Counted from the stretch's first letter, positions 1 to 11,390 are shown. The stretch is 64,000 nt of DNA from Dactylorhiza incarnata (GCA_033032865.1 JAWHQI010000148.1:2871501-2935500), one strand, 5' to 3'. Made by a program: numbers and translations. The notes: a model not told the origin generated them from the sequence alone.

Positions 1-294
1 GGGGGTGTGATGAGTCCCATTTATATACACATATTTAGACTCATCTGGGCTAGTTTTCACGCACTTGCACTTCATTTTTAGTTCATTAATGCTTATATTT
101 TACTTGTTCATTCTTTTCACACTAAATGCACTTTTAGGCCCGTTTTGGTGTGCAATTGCATGCTTTGTTGTTGGGGTAAAGCACAATGTGCTCCCCATTC
201 TTTTTCTGTGTTTATCTGGTGCTGGAGGTGTTTTCCCAGCTGTTTTATCTTGTATACAGGTGGTCGGATCATCCAGTTTTCTCCCAGAATTCAT

Positions 295-620
295 AATTGT
301 GTACAACGTATGGTCGTGCGTTTCCTTGACGCACGGACGGTTGCGGTCGTGCATTCTCATCTGGGTAGAAAATGGGAGATCTGAGTTTGGTCGTGCGTTT
401 TGACGCACCGGCGGAATTGCCCGTGCATGAGTAAAACGCACGGTCGCCTGTTTCTTCCTGTTTTTAGCTTTTCTGAATTTACCCATGCATTTTGACGCAC
501 GGGCGGATTTGCCCATGCGTGAGTAAATCGCATGGGCGCGCCAGTTTCATCTTCCTGGCCTGGCTGTTTGTTAAATATCGCACGGTCCATGCACGGTCGT
601 GCATTCGACTGTGCGTGACC
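295..620 (+). repeat. Dyad-repeat array (GCACGG/CCGTGC type) upstream of L's TATA box
   Basis: At least six variants of a motif built from GTGCGT and ACGCAC or CACGG arms occur here, some forming short hairpins, for example GTGCGT at 393-398 pairing with ACGCAC at 403-408. The last copy (about 590-617) ends some 20 bases before the TATA box. Open reading frames through this stretch on the minus strand are repeat translations, not genes. Confidence 0.65.
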
Positions 621-637
621 AATTTCTGACTGATTTT

Positions 638-646
638 CTATATAAG
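638..646 (+). promoter_or_regulatory. TATA box of LTR L
   Basis: CTATATAAG lies 20 bases after the last dyad repeat and is followed by a GC-rich untranslated leader. This sets the plus orientation of the LTR. Confidence 0.6.
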
Positions 647-1268
647 CTGCAGATTCCGCCCTAGATCGGGAGATCTTCTTTCCCGCATCCAAGAGCTCCA
701 GTTTCTCCAATATCGCCGCTCCATCACCGCCACCTTTGGGAGGAGCTCCGGCCGCCATTCTCTTGCAAATCTCAAGTCGGAGCGTCCTCTAGGCCTCCTC
801 CATTGTTCGTGCACCTCCAAAGCTCCATTTTGAGGGATTTTCTACTGCATATATGAAGTTCTCCGGTGAGATCGTGGCCAAAGAAGATAGACGGAGTAGA
901 CGGGTATAATAGAAGAAGGTGACAGCTCTTCCGGACCTCGGACGGCAGTTGGAGCCCGAGCTCGGACAAGGATTGACAACCCTAGATTCGGCCGTGAACC
1001 TCCGATGAGTCTACGTGCTTTGGTTGTAATCTCAACCCCCTTTATACTGTAGTATTGTTTTCCTTTATCATTTGGGTGTATGAATAATGTTTGCTATACC
1101 TTGTTATGATATTTAGTATTTCATGTCTATGTGAAATTGATATGTGTGGTTTATGCAAGTGAGGAGCGCCCCATTCCATCCTCCATCCCGCTGTCACGTT
1201 CTTGTGCCGCACTAGCAATTGCTAGTGGTGTGCTTGTCGACGAGGTGCTTGCGACCCTCATTCCGTAA

Positions 1269-1440
1269 GACTACTCGTCCATCCGCCAAGCTAAGCGGTG
1301 CTAACGGCCCGTGTAATCCATTCGTCTAACGAAGCAGTGCGCTCAAGGCCTGCACAGTTCGATTCCACTTGCCTACTCGTCCATCCGCCCTTGCGGCGCA
1401 GTGCGCTCAAGGCTTGCCTAGTATCCATCCCGCCAAGCGA
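1269..1440 (+). repeat. Degenerate direct repeat in the U5-like part of L
   Basis: CTACTCGTCCATCCGCC occurs near 1272 and again near 1373. Each copy is followed by GCAGTGCGCTCAAGGC, with about 100 and 60 bases per unit. No reading frame is conserved across it. It is unexplained non-coding repeat structure. Confidence 0.6.
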
Positions 1441-1710
1441 AGCATTGCATAGCGGAATTGCATAGGAGTAGTTATGGCTCTTTTACTTTATTTGCCACAA
1501 ACCAAATCACCCCCTTTCGCACCCATCCGACCTTAAGGACTTCAATCTCAAGTCTTTCCTCAATGGCAAACTCCACCTTACTGTGTTCCTTCGAGATCGA
1601 TACTTGGGGATTCACTCCCACATTTTATATTACTTGACCGATCGGTACACTGTCGTTTCATGTCGTAGTCTTGCTACTGCCTATAGCGTTATGCTAAGAT
1701 TTGCGCATCA

Positions 1711-2208
1711 CTCACCCGTCTTCCTGCGAGCGACCCTTGAGACTCCGACTCGCCTACCTTGTTACTTATACGTCGAACACATAGCTGAATTTGTCGATCT
1801 CAAACTAGAGTGCGTTGAACCAAAGACAAAATCTGATGAACTGGCTGGAAGATTGCGTTCGTCGAGCTGAGAAGCAAGTTCGTCGAATGCAGAATGGCTT
1901 TCGTCGAACGAAGAACAGCTTTCGTCGACCGCAGAATGGAGTTCGTCGAACACTGAAACTTAGAAAGAATTCGCTTACCCAGAAGACCACTGCCAGCAGA
2001 CCGCGAGGATCTGGCTAGCTCATCTTCATACGAGCGGTCAGCGAGTGTCTGGCTCACCAGCCTTCCTGCGAGCGATGGGCAAGTGCCTGGCTCTCCCGCA
2101 TTCCTGCTAGCGACCCTTGAGACTCCGACTCATCTTCCTCGTGACTTCTCTCGCCTGTTGACTTCTCAATCTACGCCCATCTCTTGGCAAATATCGGGGT
2201 TGTACAAC
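1711..2208. other. Retroelement fragment of unknown family
   Basis: This stretch holds no gene. It contains a direct repeat of about 35 bases (near 1721-1755 and 2101-2135, core GCGACCCTTGAGACTCC) and the 21-bp tandem array at 1858-1962. The TTCGTCGAA cores are the reverse complement of the TTCGACGAA cores in the LTR of element K, so this may be a fragment of a SIRE-type LTR in minus orientation. Confidence 0.4.
1858..1962. repeat. Five-copy 21-bp tandem repeat with TTCGTCGA cores
   Basis: TTCGTCGA begins at 1858, 1879, 1900, 1921 and 1942, exactly 21 bases apart. Only the first eight or nine bases of each unit are conserved; the rest has diverged. This pattern suggests selection on the core and on its spacing, or recent amplification followed by decay. 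Confidence 0.8.
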
Positions 2209-2213
2209 ACTAG

Positions 2214-2485
2214 TGATGCAGCACGCCCAACCCGCCCCAGTTGGTGGAGTCACACCAGCCATCGGAACACGTCAGGCAGGTCAGTTGGTGATGAGGCCTG
2301 TTAGGAAAGGTGCTTATCAAGGAGGTCTGGGAATCGAGCCCCAGCCTCAACAACCCGCCGCGCTGAGAATAGGTGCGGAGACGGGTTGGGGTGTCTCGGA
2401 TGCAGTCCTTTCGCGGTGTGTGCCTGACGTGTTCCGATGGCTAGTGTGACTCCACCAGCCGGGGCGGGCTGGGCTTGCTGCATCA
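2214..2485. repeat. 65-bp inverted repeat at the 5' tip of solo LTR I
   Basis: Arms 2214-2278 and 2421-2485 are reverse complements with 5 mismatches in 65 positions, around a 142-base spacer. The outer ends read TGATGCAGCA and TGCTGCATCA. The left arm coincides exactly with the LTR start defined by the ACTAG duplication. It could fold into a long hairpin. Alternatives are a foldback or MITE-like element that landed at the LTR end. Confidence 0.8.
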
Positions 2486-2632
2486 AAAAAGTGTTTGATG
2501 ATATTTTTATATTCATAAAAGTTTGTCATTTTTTATTTTGGGACATTTTATTTTATTATGGTGTGTATTTAACCATACAGATGGATGAGATTACATCTCC
2601 ATCATGGATGGTTAAGGTTTTGTTGTAACTCC

Positions 2633-2640
2633 TATATAAG
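2633..2640 (+). promoter_or_regulatory. TATA box of LTR I
   Basis: TATATAAG sits inside CTCCTATATAAGGAG, itself a near-palindrome. It is followed by a short leader rich in GGTGCGACTCC-like repeats that is shared with M. Confidence 0.6.
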
Positions 2641-3250
2641 GAGGCCTTTATGATGAGATTAGAATCATTGAAGAAAAAAAACCCTATTTCCCTCATTGGA
2701 AATTTCGGCCACAAGGAGGAACTCCTCTAGCCGCCGCCCCCTTGGTGTGAAGCCTCCCTTGCGATCTCCATCCCGTTCGGTGCGACTCCGGCGTGGCTTC
2801 CTTCGGTGCGACTCCAAGGAAGAAGGTTGCAACCCCATTCGGTGTGACGCCGGTGGATCCGTGGAGAGAGTGAATCTCCCATCTTATCTTGTGTGTGTTC
2901 ATCTTCTTGGTTGGGTAATCTCTTTCCCATATTGTGACTTCTTTCTATGAGATTTGTGGAGGTTTATTCGGACCGTCCTTTCCGTGATTTTTAAAACGCA
3001 TCGCTTGCACGTTCTGATTTCGATTCGTTGTTATTGAATCTCTTGTGACCCAGATTGGGAAGATCCGTTGCGGGAGCAAACTCGGCCTAGCCTTGACTTG
3101 TTCTCCAAGATTTGGCACAATTTGTGTTAACAAGGGAAATAATCTCAACTAAAGTTTCGACCGCTACTAATCGTTTGCCGCCTCTCCGAAATAAATTAAT
3201 TGCTGCATTTGAAATGGCTCAAGTTGAAAGAATAGTTGCTTGTGTAGCTG

Positions 3251-3371
3251 CGGTGAGTTGTGTGCTTGTTGGAGAGGTAGGTCTTAAGGACGTTGTATCG
3301 AGTCCGGCTTTCGGTGAGTTGTATGCTTGTTGGATAAGTTGGTCTTAAGGACGTTGTATCGAGTCCGGCTT
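3251..3371 (+). repeat. Two-copy 61-bp tandem repeat in U5 of LTR I
   Basis: Each copy contains GTGCTTGTTGGAGAGGTAGG or a close variant, then AAGGACGTTGTATCGAGTCC. The same duplication occurs in M at 62737-62853, so it predates both insertions. Confidence 0.8.
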
Positions 3372-3514
3372 AATTTTATCAATCGGATTTTGGAGCCAAC
3401 CGACCCCTTTTCGTTCGCTTTGGGTCGGAGCCCTCCTATGTTGTTTTTAATTTCTGTGATGATGGTTTTTCGTTAGCGTAAACGAACGCGTCTCCCGTCC
3501 TCCACTACATCAAC

Positions 3515-3739
3515 TAGCCCCGAACTAAGTGACAGATGGGCATGAGGAGCTGCACACATGCCGTAGGTTGGGGTGTTAATTCTATATGCACACTCTATAG
3601 AACGCTCAACCTAGCACTCTTTCCCCCCAATGCCTCGTAAGACCCCATTGGAAACCTCCCCGGTTAAGGACAAGACATGACTTAGAGGTTAGGTCTTCTA
3701 ATGCATACAATCCTACGCCCTCGCTATTGTGAGACACAT
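3515..3739. repeat. Conserved 0.2-kb GC-richer block shared by F and E
   Basis: This block, from TAGCCCCGAACTAAGTGAC to TTGTGAGACACA, matches E at 11391-11615 with scattered differences. It contains the shared strings CCTCCCCGGTTAAGGACAAG and CCTACGCCCTCGCTATTGTG. It stands out from the AT-rich surroundings. I do not see it in K or C. Function is unknown. Confidence 0.75.
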
Positions 3740-5531
3740 AATGTGGGTGAATAATCATGGGCATCCTAAGCATTTTGTCCTATGTAAACAATTTATAAAT
3801 TATGGCTTTTATGAGAGATTGATTTCTAATTATTGTTCATTTTAAAACCACATAGTTATTATGTATTTTTACTTTTAATTTTTCTATTTTAAAATAATTC
3901 ATTATGGCAATATGAGATAACTATCATGAATAATACTTAATAGATGTTAATGCTAGAATGATAAGTTTGCGAGCAATGTTACGCCGTAAGATTAATAGTG
4001 TTAATGTTGCATGTATTCAAGAATAGTATTTAAATTTTAGACCTAGAATAACATGATGATTCTATTTGATTTTTCCTTAGAGATATAAGTTTATTCTATG
4101 GTCTGCATATAAATGAGATACATGCAAAACATAATAGATTCATATACTAATCATGATCACAAACTTTATGTTGAAAGCAATAAGATCTTTTGTAGTTATA
4201 TTTAATGTTTGAATTTAAGAGATCTAATGATCATTAATTTTATCACATAGAAATTTAAGTACTCATAATTAATTATTCATAATTATATAGGTGAAGTGTG
4301 TAAACCAATTCATATTCATCCTTTTAAAAATATTATAGAGAAAAATTGTAAGGCGAATATTGAATATAAAGTGAAAATATTTTTGGTTATTTTTTGAAGG
4401 GTTTATTTTCGGTTCTCTTTGATCTTTGATTTTTGAATATTCATCCTTTTCAAATTTTACTATTCTACTTTGTTTTAACATAACATGACATTATATAACT
4501 AGCATAGACATTGATTTCTACTTATATTAAGTGACAATGCTAGAATGAACAGTTGTCGTAACAAGGTGCAATGTTATGTAAAGATTACAAGCATATAATT
4601 TGTTGGTAGGGGACACAGGAGCATGTTACATAAAACCCGTAGACAAAAAAAATTGCCGAAAAAGAAGAAAACTGATATAACTTTTAAACGGAGTTGAATT
4701 TTGGCAATTTTGAGGGTCTAAACTAACTCAAACGAGCGAAGTTGGTTTGCCATTGCATAGATCTTCTCGGCCTCGTTTCGAAAAGCTATTGTAGGCAAAA
4801 TTCGGACATGCGGCTCAAAAGTTATGATCGTTTGAAGTTTGGGTCGAAATCTCACATATTTTATTTATTTATTTTTTGATCTTTAGAAAAAGTTACCAAA
4901 TGCCTATATTATTTTTCTGAAAGTGCAAGATAATGATAGTTTTCTTTTTCGGTTATTGCAAGAGTACGCATGGGTCTTTAATCAATTTGATCATTGCTAG
5001 ACTTTGGTTGGACTCAGCAATTTAGAGTGGATCTTAGACTTCCCGAGGTCTACCCCATGAGGGGTTCGCACTGGTACAAAGGAGATATGATGGGGTAACA
5101 TTCCAAATCTCCCTTTCTCAAGATATTTAAGTGTTATTGGTTGCTACCCAAACTATTTCAATTTTATTGACTCAAAATTTTTGAAAGAGAAAAAGTGAAG
5201 TTTATGATTTCATAACTTTAGATAAATATGTCATAGCAAATTTAGAATAGGTTTATATGGATAATATAAGATATTTATAGGCAATGAATTTATGAAAGAT
5301 AGATAGGTCACCAAAATATAATATGACTTTGAATTTTGATCAATTTGATAAATTTATTAAGCTTTTAATAGATAAAATCATATTTCCAATAATATATAAG
5401 GTAACCATGACATTATAACTTAAAAATAAGATAATAGAATAAGAAAAATAAAAAGACATTGAAGCATATCATGAAGTATAAATTTGTATATTTCATTTTG
5501 AAAGGATTCTACTTCATGCATTTGATGGTAC
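3740..5531 (-). other. AT-rich 3' region of F without genes
   Basis: No convincing reading frame is present on either strand. A less AT-rich stretch at about 4590-5080 is not found in E and may be a separate insertion or a loss from E. Elsewhere it parallels E downstream of 11615. The 70-residue minus-strand frame at 4269-4481 is low-complexity. Confidence 0.6.
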
Positions 5532-6966
5532 CTAATGAATAAGTTATTTAGGTATCTAAAGGGGACCCAGTGTGGTGATTCCTTTGGGTACCCAAAATAA
5601 TGTGCTGGTTTAGGGGGAGATAGTGATGAATGGGTCTCCATTCAAACCTTGGTTTAATGTTATTCTTATACATCAAATTTCCATTATGATTATCTTTATT
5701 TTGAAGATTATATTTGTAATGATTATTGAAAGTATTGTTCATAGGAATTTTGTGTAATTCTAATTTCAAGTTAGGAGAAACATGATTTTGTAAGTAATGG
5801 TGATTTGATTTTTGATTTACAAAAACTTTGTGTTTCTTACTCCCATTATTAAGCTTATTTAAGATATTCATATTCAACTTGTTTGCTTGGCATTGTGAAT
5901 TTGTGTGTTCTGAATTTGTATTCATAATTTTCATAAGCAAGTTGATTTTTGATTTTAATTCATCATTCTTGATCTTAAGATTTTGCCTAGCTTTATTATA
6001 AGCTATTGTGCTATTTTTAAGAGTGGAAACAATAGAGTCAATATGAGTTTGATAATTATTTCTAAATTCCTCAAATGTTTCGTCCATCTCCATGATTTCA
6101 ATTTTATAATTTTGGCACATAACACAATCATTTTTCAAAGATGAATTTTCTAAAGATAATTATTCATTATCTTCTTTTACAAAAAGAAGTTCTTTTCAAA
6201 ATCCTTGAATTTTTCTTTAATATTATTACAATTCAAACAAGGCATTGAGATTTCGATTTGAGAGCAAGATTGAGAACTAGGTAATTCAAAATTTGATTTT
6301 ACATTAACATTAACTTTTAACCTTTTATTTTCTAAGCGCAATTTGCAATTTGCATTTTTTAATTTCATAATTTTGCGCTTTGTAATTTGAAGCAATTGTA
6401 AAGTAGAAATAGAATTGCAAACAATAAGAGGATTTGATTTTCTTACAGTGCTTTTGGATGATGTGAGATTTGAGCATAGATTTTCTTTGTTATGTTCATC
6501 TTTTTGACATTCCTCTTCCAGAGATTTGATTTCATCTTTTCCACTTTATGTGCACTCCATTGATCCATCATGAGAGGAGCTTTCTTGACCATTTGTGCAA
6601 TTTAGTATGTTATCCACTTCTTGCGTTTGTTCCATACCTGTAGATGGAGAATCATACATTTCTTCAAAAAATTTCCATACTTTTATGCACTAGAAAAACA
6701 ATATATTAATTTGAAAATATCTTGAGATAAAGCGCAGACAATATTATTTAAAGCTTTTGCATTTAGATGACATTCCGGTTTATTTGATTCATCCGCTGGT
6801 CTAACTATTACTATATCCCATGCATTGATATCTAAAGTTTTAAAAAACTTTTCCATTAAAAATTTCCACCATTATAATTTCTTTCTTCAAATAAAGGTGG
6901 TGTTAGTGATTTTCCTTCTTCATAAAAATTTCACCCACTAATAGAAGCGAGATCATGAGACGCCAT
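5532..6966 (-). pseudogene. gag pseudogene of element F (SIRE-type, shortened)
   Basis: Minus-strand remnant of a capsid-type protein. The start (6966) is placed by alignment with E gag, 38 bases inside the primer site. The N-terminal part is broken by many stops. Three open segments remain: 6395-6177, with a lysine and leucine-rich coiled-coil-like run, then 6138-5548 and 5641-5420 in two frames. The asparagine-rich C-terminus ends with a PRFEWRP motif and a shifted VPKG motif also seen at the end of E gag. The central part and the zinc knuckle expected in a full SIRE gag (compare K) are absent, as in E. This is clearly non-functional. Confidence 0.75.
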
Positions 6967-7001
6967 TATTCCCAGTTTTTAAGCAGATTTGGAATAACCT
7001 T

Positions 7002-7013
7002 TCTCTGATATAA
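7002..7013 (-). other. Primer binding site of F (mutated, iMet type)
   Basis: The plus strand reads TCTCTGATATAAC where E has GCTCTGATACCA, the complement of the plant initiator-Met primer site TGGTATCAGAGC. Two or three positions have changed. It lies directly beside the 5' LTR edge. Confidence 0.6.
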
Positions 7014-7015
7014 CT

Positions 7016-7497
7016 TATTGGATCTTGAGGCGCCCTTAGAGGGGGGGGGGGGGGGGGTGAATAAGGGTTTTAGAAAACTTTAAATATTTATAGAAAACTT
7101 TATTAGAAGTAAGTTAAATCAAAAGTAAAGATATAGAAATTAGAAATGAAATCAATTTTATTAAACAAGAAAAGACATGATTATCATTTATAAAATTAAT
7201 TACAAAATCTGATTTTTATGACGTTAGAAATCAAGGCGATTATGAAATTCTCTTTTCATTTTCTACACCGACTCTTCTCACTAAGAACTGGTTGGCCCTA
7301 GCCAATCTCTCCCAAGATACTGGCTCAAGCCGCTCTAGCCCTTCTATCCCCAGAAAGTCCTCGTGCACCCCCTAGATCTACTCCCTAGACTTAGTCGCCA
7401 ACACGAGGCGAATTCCTCCCTAAGTCCTACCCAGACCTTGTCGCCAATACGAGGCAAATTTATGAATCGATTATAAAGATAAATATACAATACAAAA
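7016..7497 (-). repeat. 5' LTR of F, part next to the primer site
   Basis: Begins TATTGGATC (usual TGTTGGATC with one change) and has a run of 17 G at 7041-7057. It is interrupted at CAAAA by E and resumes at 15774. A long stretch resembles the LTR of C near 35470-35660, including the CCAACACGAGGCGAATT strings, so F and C LTRs belong to related subfamilies. Confidence 0.8.
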
Positions 7498-8860
7498 TGT
7501 TGGATCTTGTGGCGCCCTTAGAGGGGGGGGGGGTGAATAAGGGCCTTTTTAAATTACGATTTTTACTTAAGAATTTTTAAAACAAATTTTACTTTTCTAA
7601 AAAATTATTTATATAAATTTCAACCAATGTAATTTTTAAATTAATTCAAACACAAATTTCTAAGTTAAAGATTAAGCAACCATATTTGCAATTAAAGAAA
7701 AAGTCATAATTTTATAATCATGAAATTCACATACAAATAAAATGATCTTAACAATGCTTAAGATCAAGGCACAAATATGATAATAAAACTTTTACAATTT
7801 GTGTTTACCAATCCTTCTCCCAAGGATCGGAAGGCTATCACTTGTCTCTCCCTAGACCAAGCCCAAGCCTATCCTCTAGATCTTCCCAAGATCTAGACAT
7901 AGCACACAAGGCTACGATTTCCCACCAAGCCACGCAAGGACTTGGACGCTCCGCACAAGGAAGCAGTTTTCCCCTAAGCCACGCAAGGACTTAGACGCTC
8001 CGCACAAGGAAGCGATTTTCCCTACCAATACAAAGTAAAATGTATATAAATGAAAATACAAGATAAAATAAGAACTCCCTAGAAATTCAGATCTCTGAAA
8101 GGAAGGTTGAAGCCTCGAGATGATCATTGATGTAGAAGCGCATCCGATCTCGTCTTCAATTCCAAACCTTCTCAGCATAAATGGGAGTTCATGCGGTTCT
8201 GGAGCTCTCTGGATGGAATGCACTCAGGAAGAGACTTAGAATCTTCAGAGCTATGAATGCACGAACAAAAGGAGCCAATTTATAGAATTTTGCTGTCGCC
8301 TGGGCGACATCAGCTGTCGGAAATTTCCGACAGCGCAAAACTGCCGGTCGTGCTGCTGTCGTGGGCAGTTGTTGTAACCTCCGAGCTGTCGCCTGGGCGA
8401 CATCGATGTCGGATTTCTGACAGCTCAAAACTGCCTTTCGTCATGCTGCCGTGGGGGAATTAGTTGTAACTTCTCTGTTGTCGCCTGGGAGACATCCGCT
8501 GTCGCCTGGGCGACATCAGATGTCGCTTGGGCGACATCCGCTATCGCCTGGGCGACAGCTCCTCTTCATTTTTGCCGTCCGGAACTACTCCAGACTGTAG
8601 ATTGAGTCGTTCTCATCTCCGAAATGGGGTGGCACGTTCTGTAACTCTTCCTGGATTGATAGTTATGGCCATTTTAAGATCAGCACACAAAACTCATCCA
8701 ACCTGAGACTTGTCGTTCTCGGATCATGCCCATGAACGAGGACTTGTCTCCTCATTGAACCTATACAACCTGGCCACTATAAACACACAAAAGACTAGAT
8801 CAAATACAACACGGTATTTGTTATTCTCAAACCAAGAGACGCGGAAAGCAAGCTCCAACA
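7498..8860 (-). repeat. 3' LTR of E
   Basis: 1363 bases, closely matching the 5' LTR. It has an 11-G run at 7523-7533 and six copies of the GTCGCC/GGCGAC dyad at 8295-8556. The other LTR has 7 G and five dyads, so the two copies have diverged in both tracts since insertion. Confidence 0.9.
8275..8556 (-). promoter_or_regulatory. Promoter region of E 3' LTR: TATA box plus six GTCGCC-TG-GGCGAC dyads
   Basis: On the minus strand CTATAAATTGG (8275-8285) is the TATA box. Immediately upstream are dyads at 8295-8308 and 8388-8401, then four at 8480, 8501, 8522 and 8543, spaced exactly 21 bases. A perfect 22-bp palindrome at 8313-8334 (arm GCTGTCGGAAA and its complement) lies beside the first dyad. 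Open frames here translate as repeated Gly, Asp, Arg-rich strings and are not genes. Confidence 0.8.
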
Positions 8861-8873
8861 ATCTCCCCCTTTT
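8861..8873 (-). other. Polypurine tract of E
   Basis: On the minus strand AAAAGGGGGAGAT directly precedes the 3' LTR, the usual plus-strand primer position. K has the same tract at 29714-29726. Confidence 0.85.
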
Positions 8874-9954
8874 GATAATAACAAATACCCATATGAGAAA
8901 TTTGTGAGTTTATAGATAAGTGCGATAAAAGATATGCATGAATAAAAGGTTTACTGCGTGATAGATTTTACTCCCCCTAAATATATATGTCACTAGATTT
9001 CTCATTTTATTCTCCCCCTTTTGTTACTACCAAAAGTGGGTTGTCATGATCGAGCAATATCACTCCCTCTACATAGACTCTTTCCATGAAATTTTTTTAA
9101 TATACTCCCCCTAAATTGTATTCTTCCCCTAAATGTATGCTCCCCCTAAATGTTATAATTAATTGCAATGGTCCATTCTGAAAAATTGAGATTAGTAAGA
9201 GATTCCTTGAATTTATATTTCTCCCCTTTTTGATATTATCAAAAGTTATTTTGAAATAAAGAATGAATAATTATGAAGAAATAATAAATATGGGAGTATA
9301 TAAGAGTAATAGATTTTATGTCGAGAAGAAAAATAGGATGCAATCAAAAGCTTGTTAAATACTACTTGTTGAGAAAAATATAAGCAGTATGTAACATAAA
9401 GTAGTAAGCAACATAACTAACATGATAAAGTAAGCATTCTATTTTAAGATACCACTTGCTTAAAGGAAAACACAGTGTTAAAAATAATAAGCACTCTTGA
9501 ACATAAACATCATTTTAGAAGATAAAACCATATAAAGGATAATGAGTTTTAAATTTGAAAAGTTGATGTTTGAGTTAAAGATTGAAGAGATGCTATTCCA
9601 TTAAAATAAAAAAAATTGTAAGCATGATTTCATAATATCAAGAAAAAATACACAAACTACAATGTAATAAAATTTTCATTTCAAGTAAACATAAACATTG
9701 TAGCGGTCATGCTTTGTTATCTAGTGCATTTACTTAAGTTTGTAGAGATTTGAGTAGATGAGCATTAGGATCCAATTCTCATGAGTAGAAGTTTTATGAA
9801 AGATAATGATGTGTACAAAGTAGTGTTTTGATAAAGTATACAAGTGAATCAATCAAAAACACATGACATATATAATGAAATAACACAACATTAAAATACA
9901 CAAATAATATTACTTCCACACTATTTTAATGCACATGAATAAATAGTACAACTA

Positions 9955-10183
9955 CCAAGGTGCTCTGCACACACAATGCTTATTAAGACTTATCAGGGTG
10001 CAAAGTAGTGCTTGGGGGATCACTTTTATACTTTTTAGCTTTATTTTCAATTTTTTGTGATCCGATGTACTAAATAGAAGTGGTGTATAAATTGTTTACT
10101 ACAAGACACTTTACAATTCTTAGCCTAGTTGCTCAACCTCACAATGCTCATTAAGACTTATCAGGAGGGTGAGTAGTGCTTGG
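9955..10183 (-). repeat. Two copies of the conserved 61-bp SIRE 3'-region unit
   Basis: Units 9955-10015 and 10124-10183. On the sense (minus) strand each begins CCAAGCACTACT, has the core CTGATAAGTCTTAAT and ends close to CCTTGG or its variant. The same unit occurs twice in C and once in K. Ends CCAAG and CTTGG are complementary, so each unit could close into a stem. The conservation is seen directly; a function is inferred. Confidence 0.8.
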
Positions 10184-11390
10184 TGGAGTTTTCCTTGTCA
10201 TTTATTATTTGCTTTTTAGTTTAGTGACTAAGGACTCCGAATTCACTTGTTTTGCAAACATAGCATTTTAAACCACATTTCTCTAAAGAATAAGTGCATG
10301 AAAGACAAAGAATTGTAATAACCAATTCAATGTTGTGTAGGTAATCTATTTAGGCATTTTAATTATTTATGTTATTACACTACACAATCATGTAAGAATA
10401 AGATTGTAAACACATGTAGGTTAACAAAAATAAGTGAGTGAATGAATCATTATCAAACATAATACATTACTCATACTTAGAGGCATGCTAAAACATTTCT
10501 ACACATGTTTATCTACAATCAATTTCATTGCACATAACACGATAATTTTCAAGGCATGACAAATACAAAACAATGTTTTTAAGAATCTTAAAAGTTAAAT
10601 TAAACATTGTATTTAATCTTTAATTGATATAATTAATCATTCATCCTTGACAATGGCAATGAATAACAATAAGTTTTTTTTTATATATATATTTTTGAAT
10701 TTTTTTTTGTATATATGCACAAAATAATAAACACGCATAAAGAAAAACATATTTTTGTTCTTTGAAATTGTTTTGTAATTTTGTATTTGTTTTTTTTATA
10801 TATATATATTCTCTGGAAATCATAGAAGTCTTTAATAGCCCTTTCAGTAAATGATATTCTATGCCAGAGAAATAAACAAAAATAATGTATGAGAAAATGC
10901 ATATATATTTTTTAAAAGAAATAAATTTTTGTTTTAAAAGGAATACAAAGATACAAAACTTTTTACAAACACACAGAATATTAAAATAATACCAGAAATA
11001 ATTGAAAACAAAAAATATTTTGGAGCAAAAGAGCTAACGCCAGTCATTAACTTCTTACAGCCAAAACAGAACTGCATTTCTTGATGTTTTGAAAAATATT
11101 TTTCTCAATTCATTTGTATTATAAAGAGACCTTCCTTCAGTTGAAATTTCAAAGTATATTGATTAGATTTGAAGGCTCTTTTAGCATGTATTTGGTGATT
11201 TTTTTTTCAAATACTTGTGTTTGGTAAAATCATTAAAGCTCGAAATATTAAAATATGCAAACACATGATGCAATGTTAGAATAAAAAAATATATGCATGA
11301 TTTATGTATAAAGAGTGAGATAATGTTCATGCAATGAATATAATATAAGTATATCTAAGATCAAGATACCTTAACTACATGACTACACTC

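Larger units (their letters stand above)
8..1710 (+). mobile_element. LTR of element L (3' LTR or solo LTR, probably Gypsy)
   Basis: The sequence begins TGATGAGTCC directly after a GGGGGTG purine run at 1-7, as expected where a polypurine tract meets a 3' LTR. A TATA box lies at 638-646. Downstream is a GC-rich leader and then an AT-rich stretch near 1030-1150 that resembles an R/U5 region. The proposed 3' end is the CATCA at about 1710, chosen because it has the CA terminus; no primer site or matching target duplication confirms it. No coding region of this element is in the window. Superfamily is inferred from the TGATG start and length only. Confidence 0.5.
2214..3512 (+). mobile_element. 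Solo LTR of element I (same family as M), target duplication ACTAG
   Basis: The unit starts TGATGCAGCA and ends CTACATCA, with ACTAG at 2209-2213 and again at 3513-3517. From about 2719 to its end it matches the LTR of M at 62191-62996, including a duplicated 60-bp unit and the CTACATCA terminus. In M that terminus is followed by a primer site and gag, which fixes the orientation as plus. A TATA box lies at 2633-2640. No internal region is present, so unequal recombination between two LTRs probably removed it. Left part and M cannot be compared because M lacks that part. Confidence 0.8.

Noticed and set aside
1583..2057. Several 60-95-codon frames near 1.6-2.1 kb
   Set aside because: Frames on both strands overlap the 21-bp repeat and show no domain or codon pattern.
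2320..2350. tRNA B-box-like GAATCGAGCCC between the arms of the LTR I hairpin, suggesting a SINE
   Set aside because: Only 9 of 11 consensus positions fit, no A box at the right distance and no poly-A tail with its own duplication.
4550..4568. GTCGTAACAAGGTG string like the 3' end of small-subunit rRNA
   Set aside because: Only about 13 bases match and the flanks are AT-rich retroelement DNA; E shows the aligned region without this string.
8295..8556. Regular short palindromic repeats resembling a CRISPR array
   Set aside because: The units lie in both LTRs of a plant retrotransposon, have near-identical 7-base linkers rather than unique spacers, and no cas-like gene is present.
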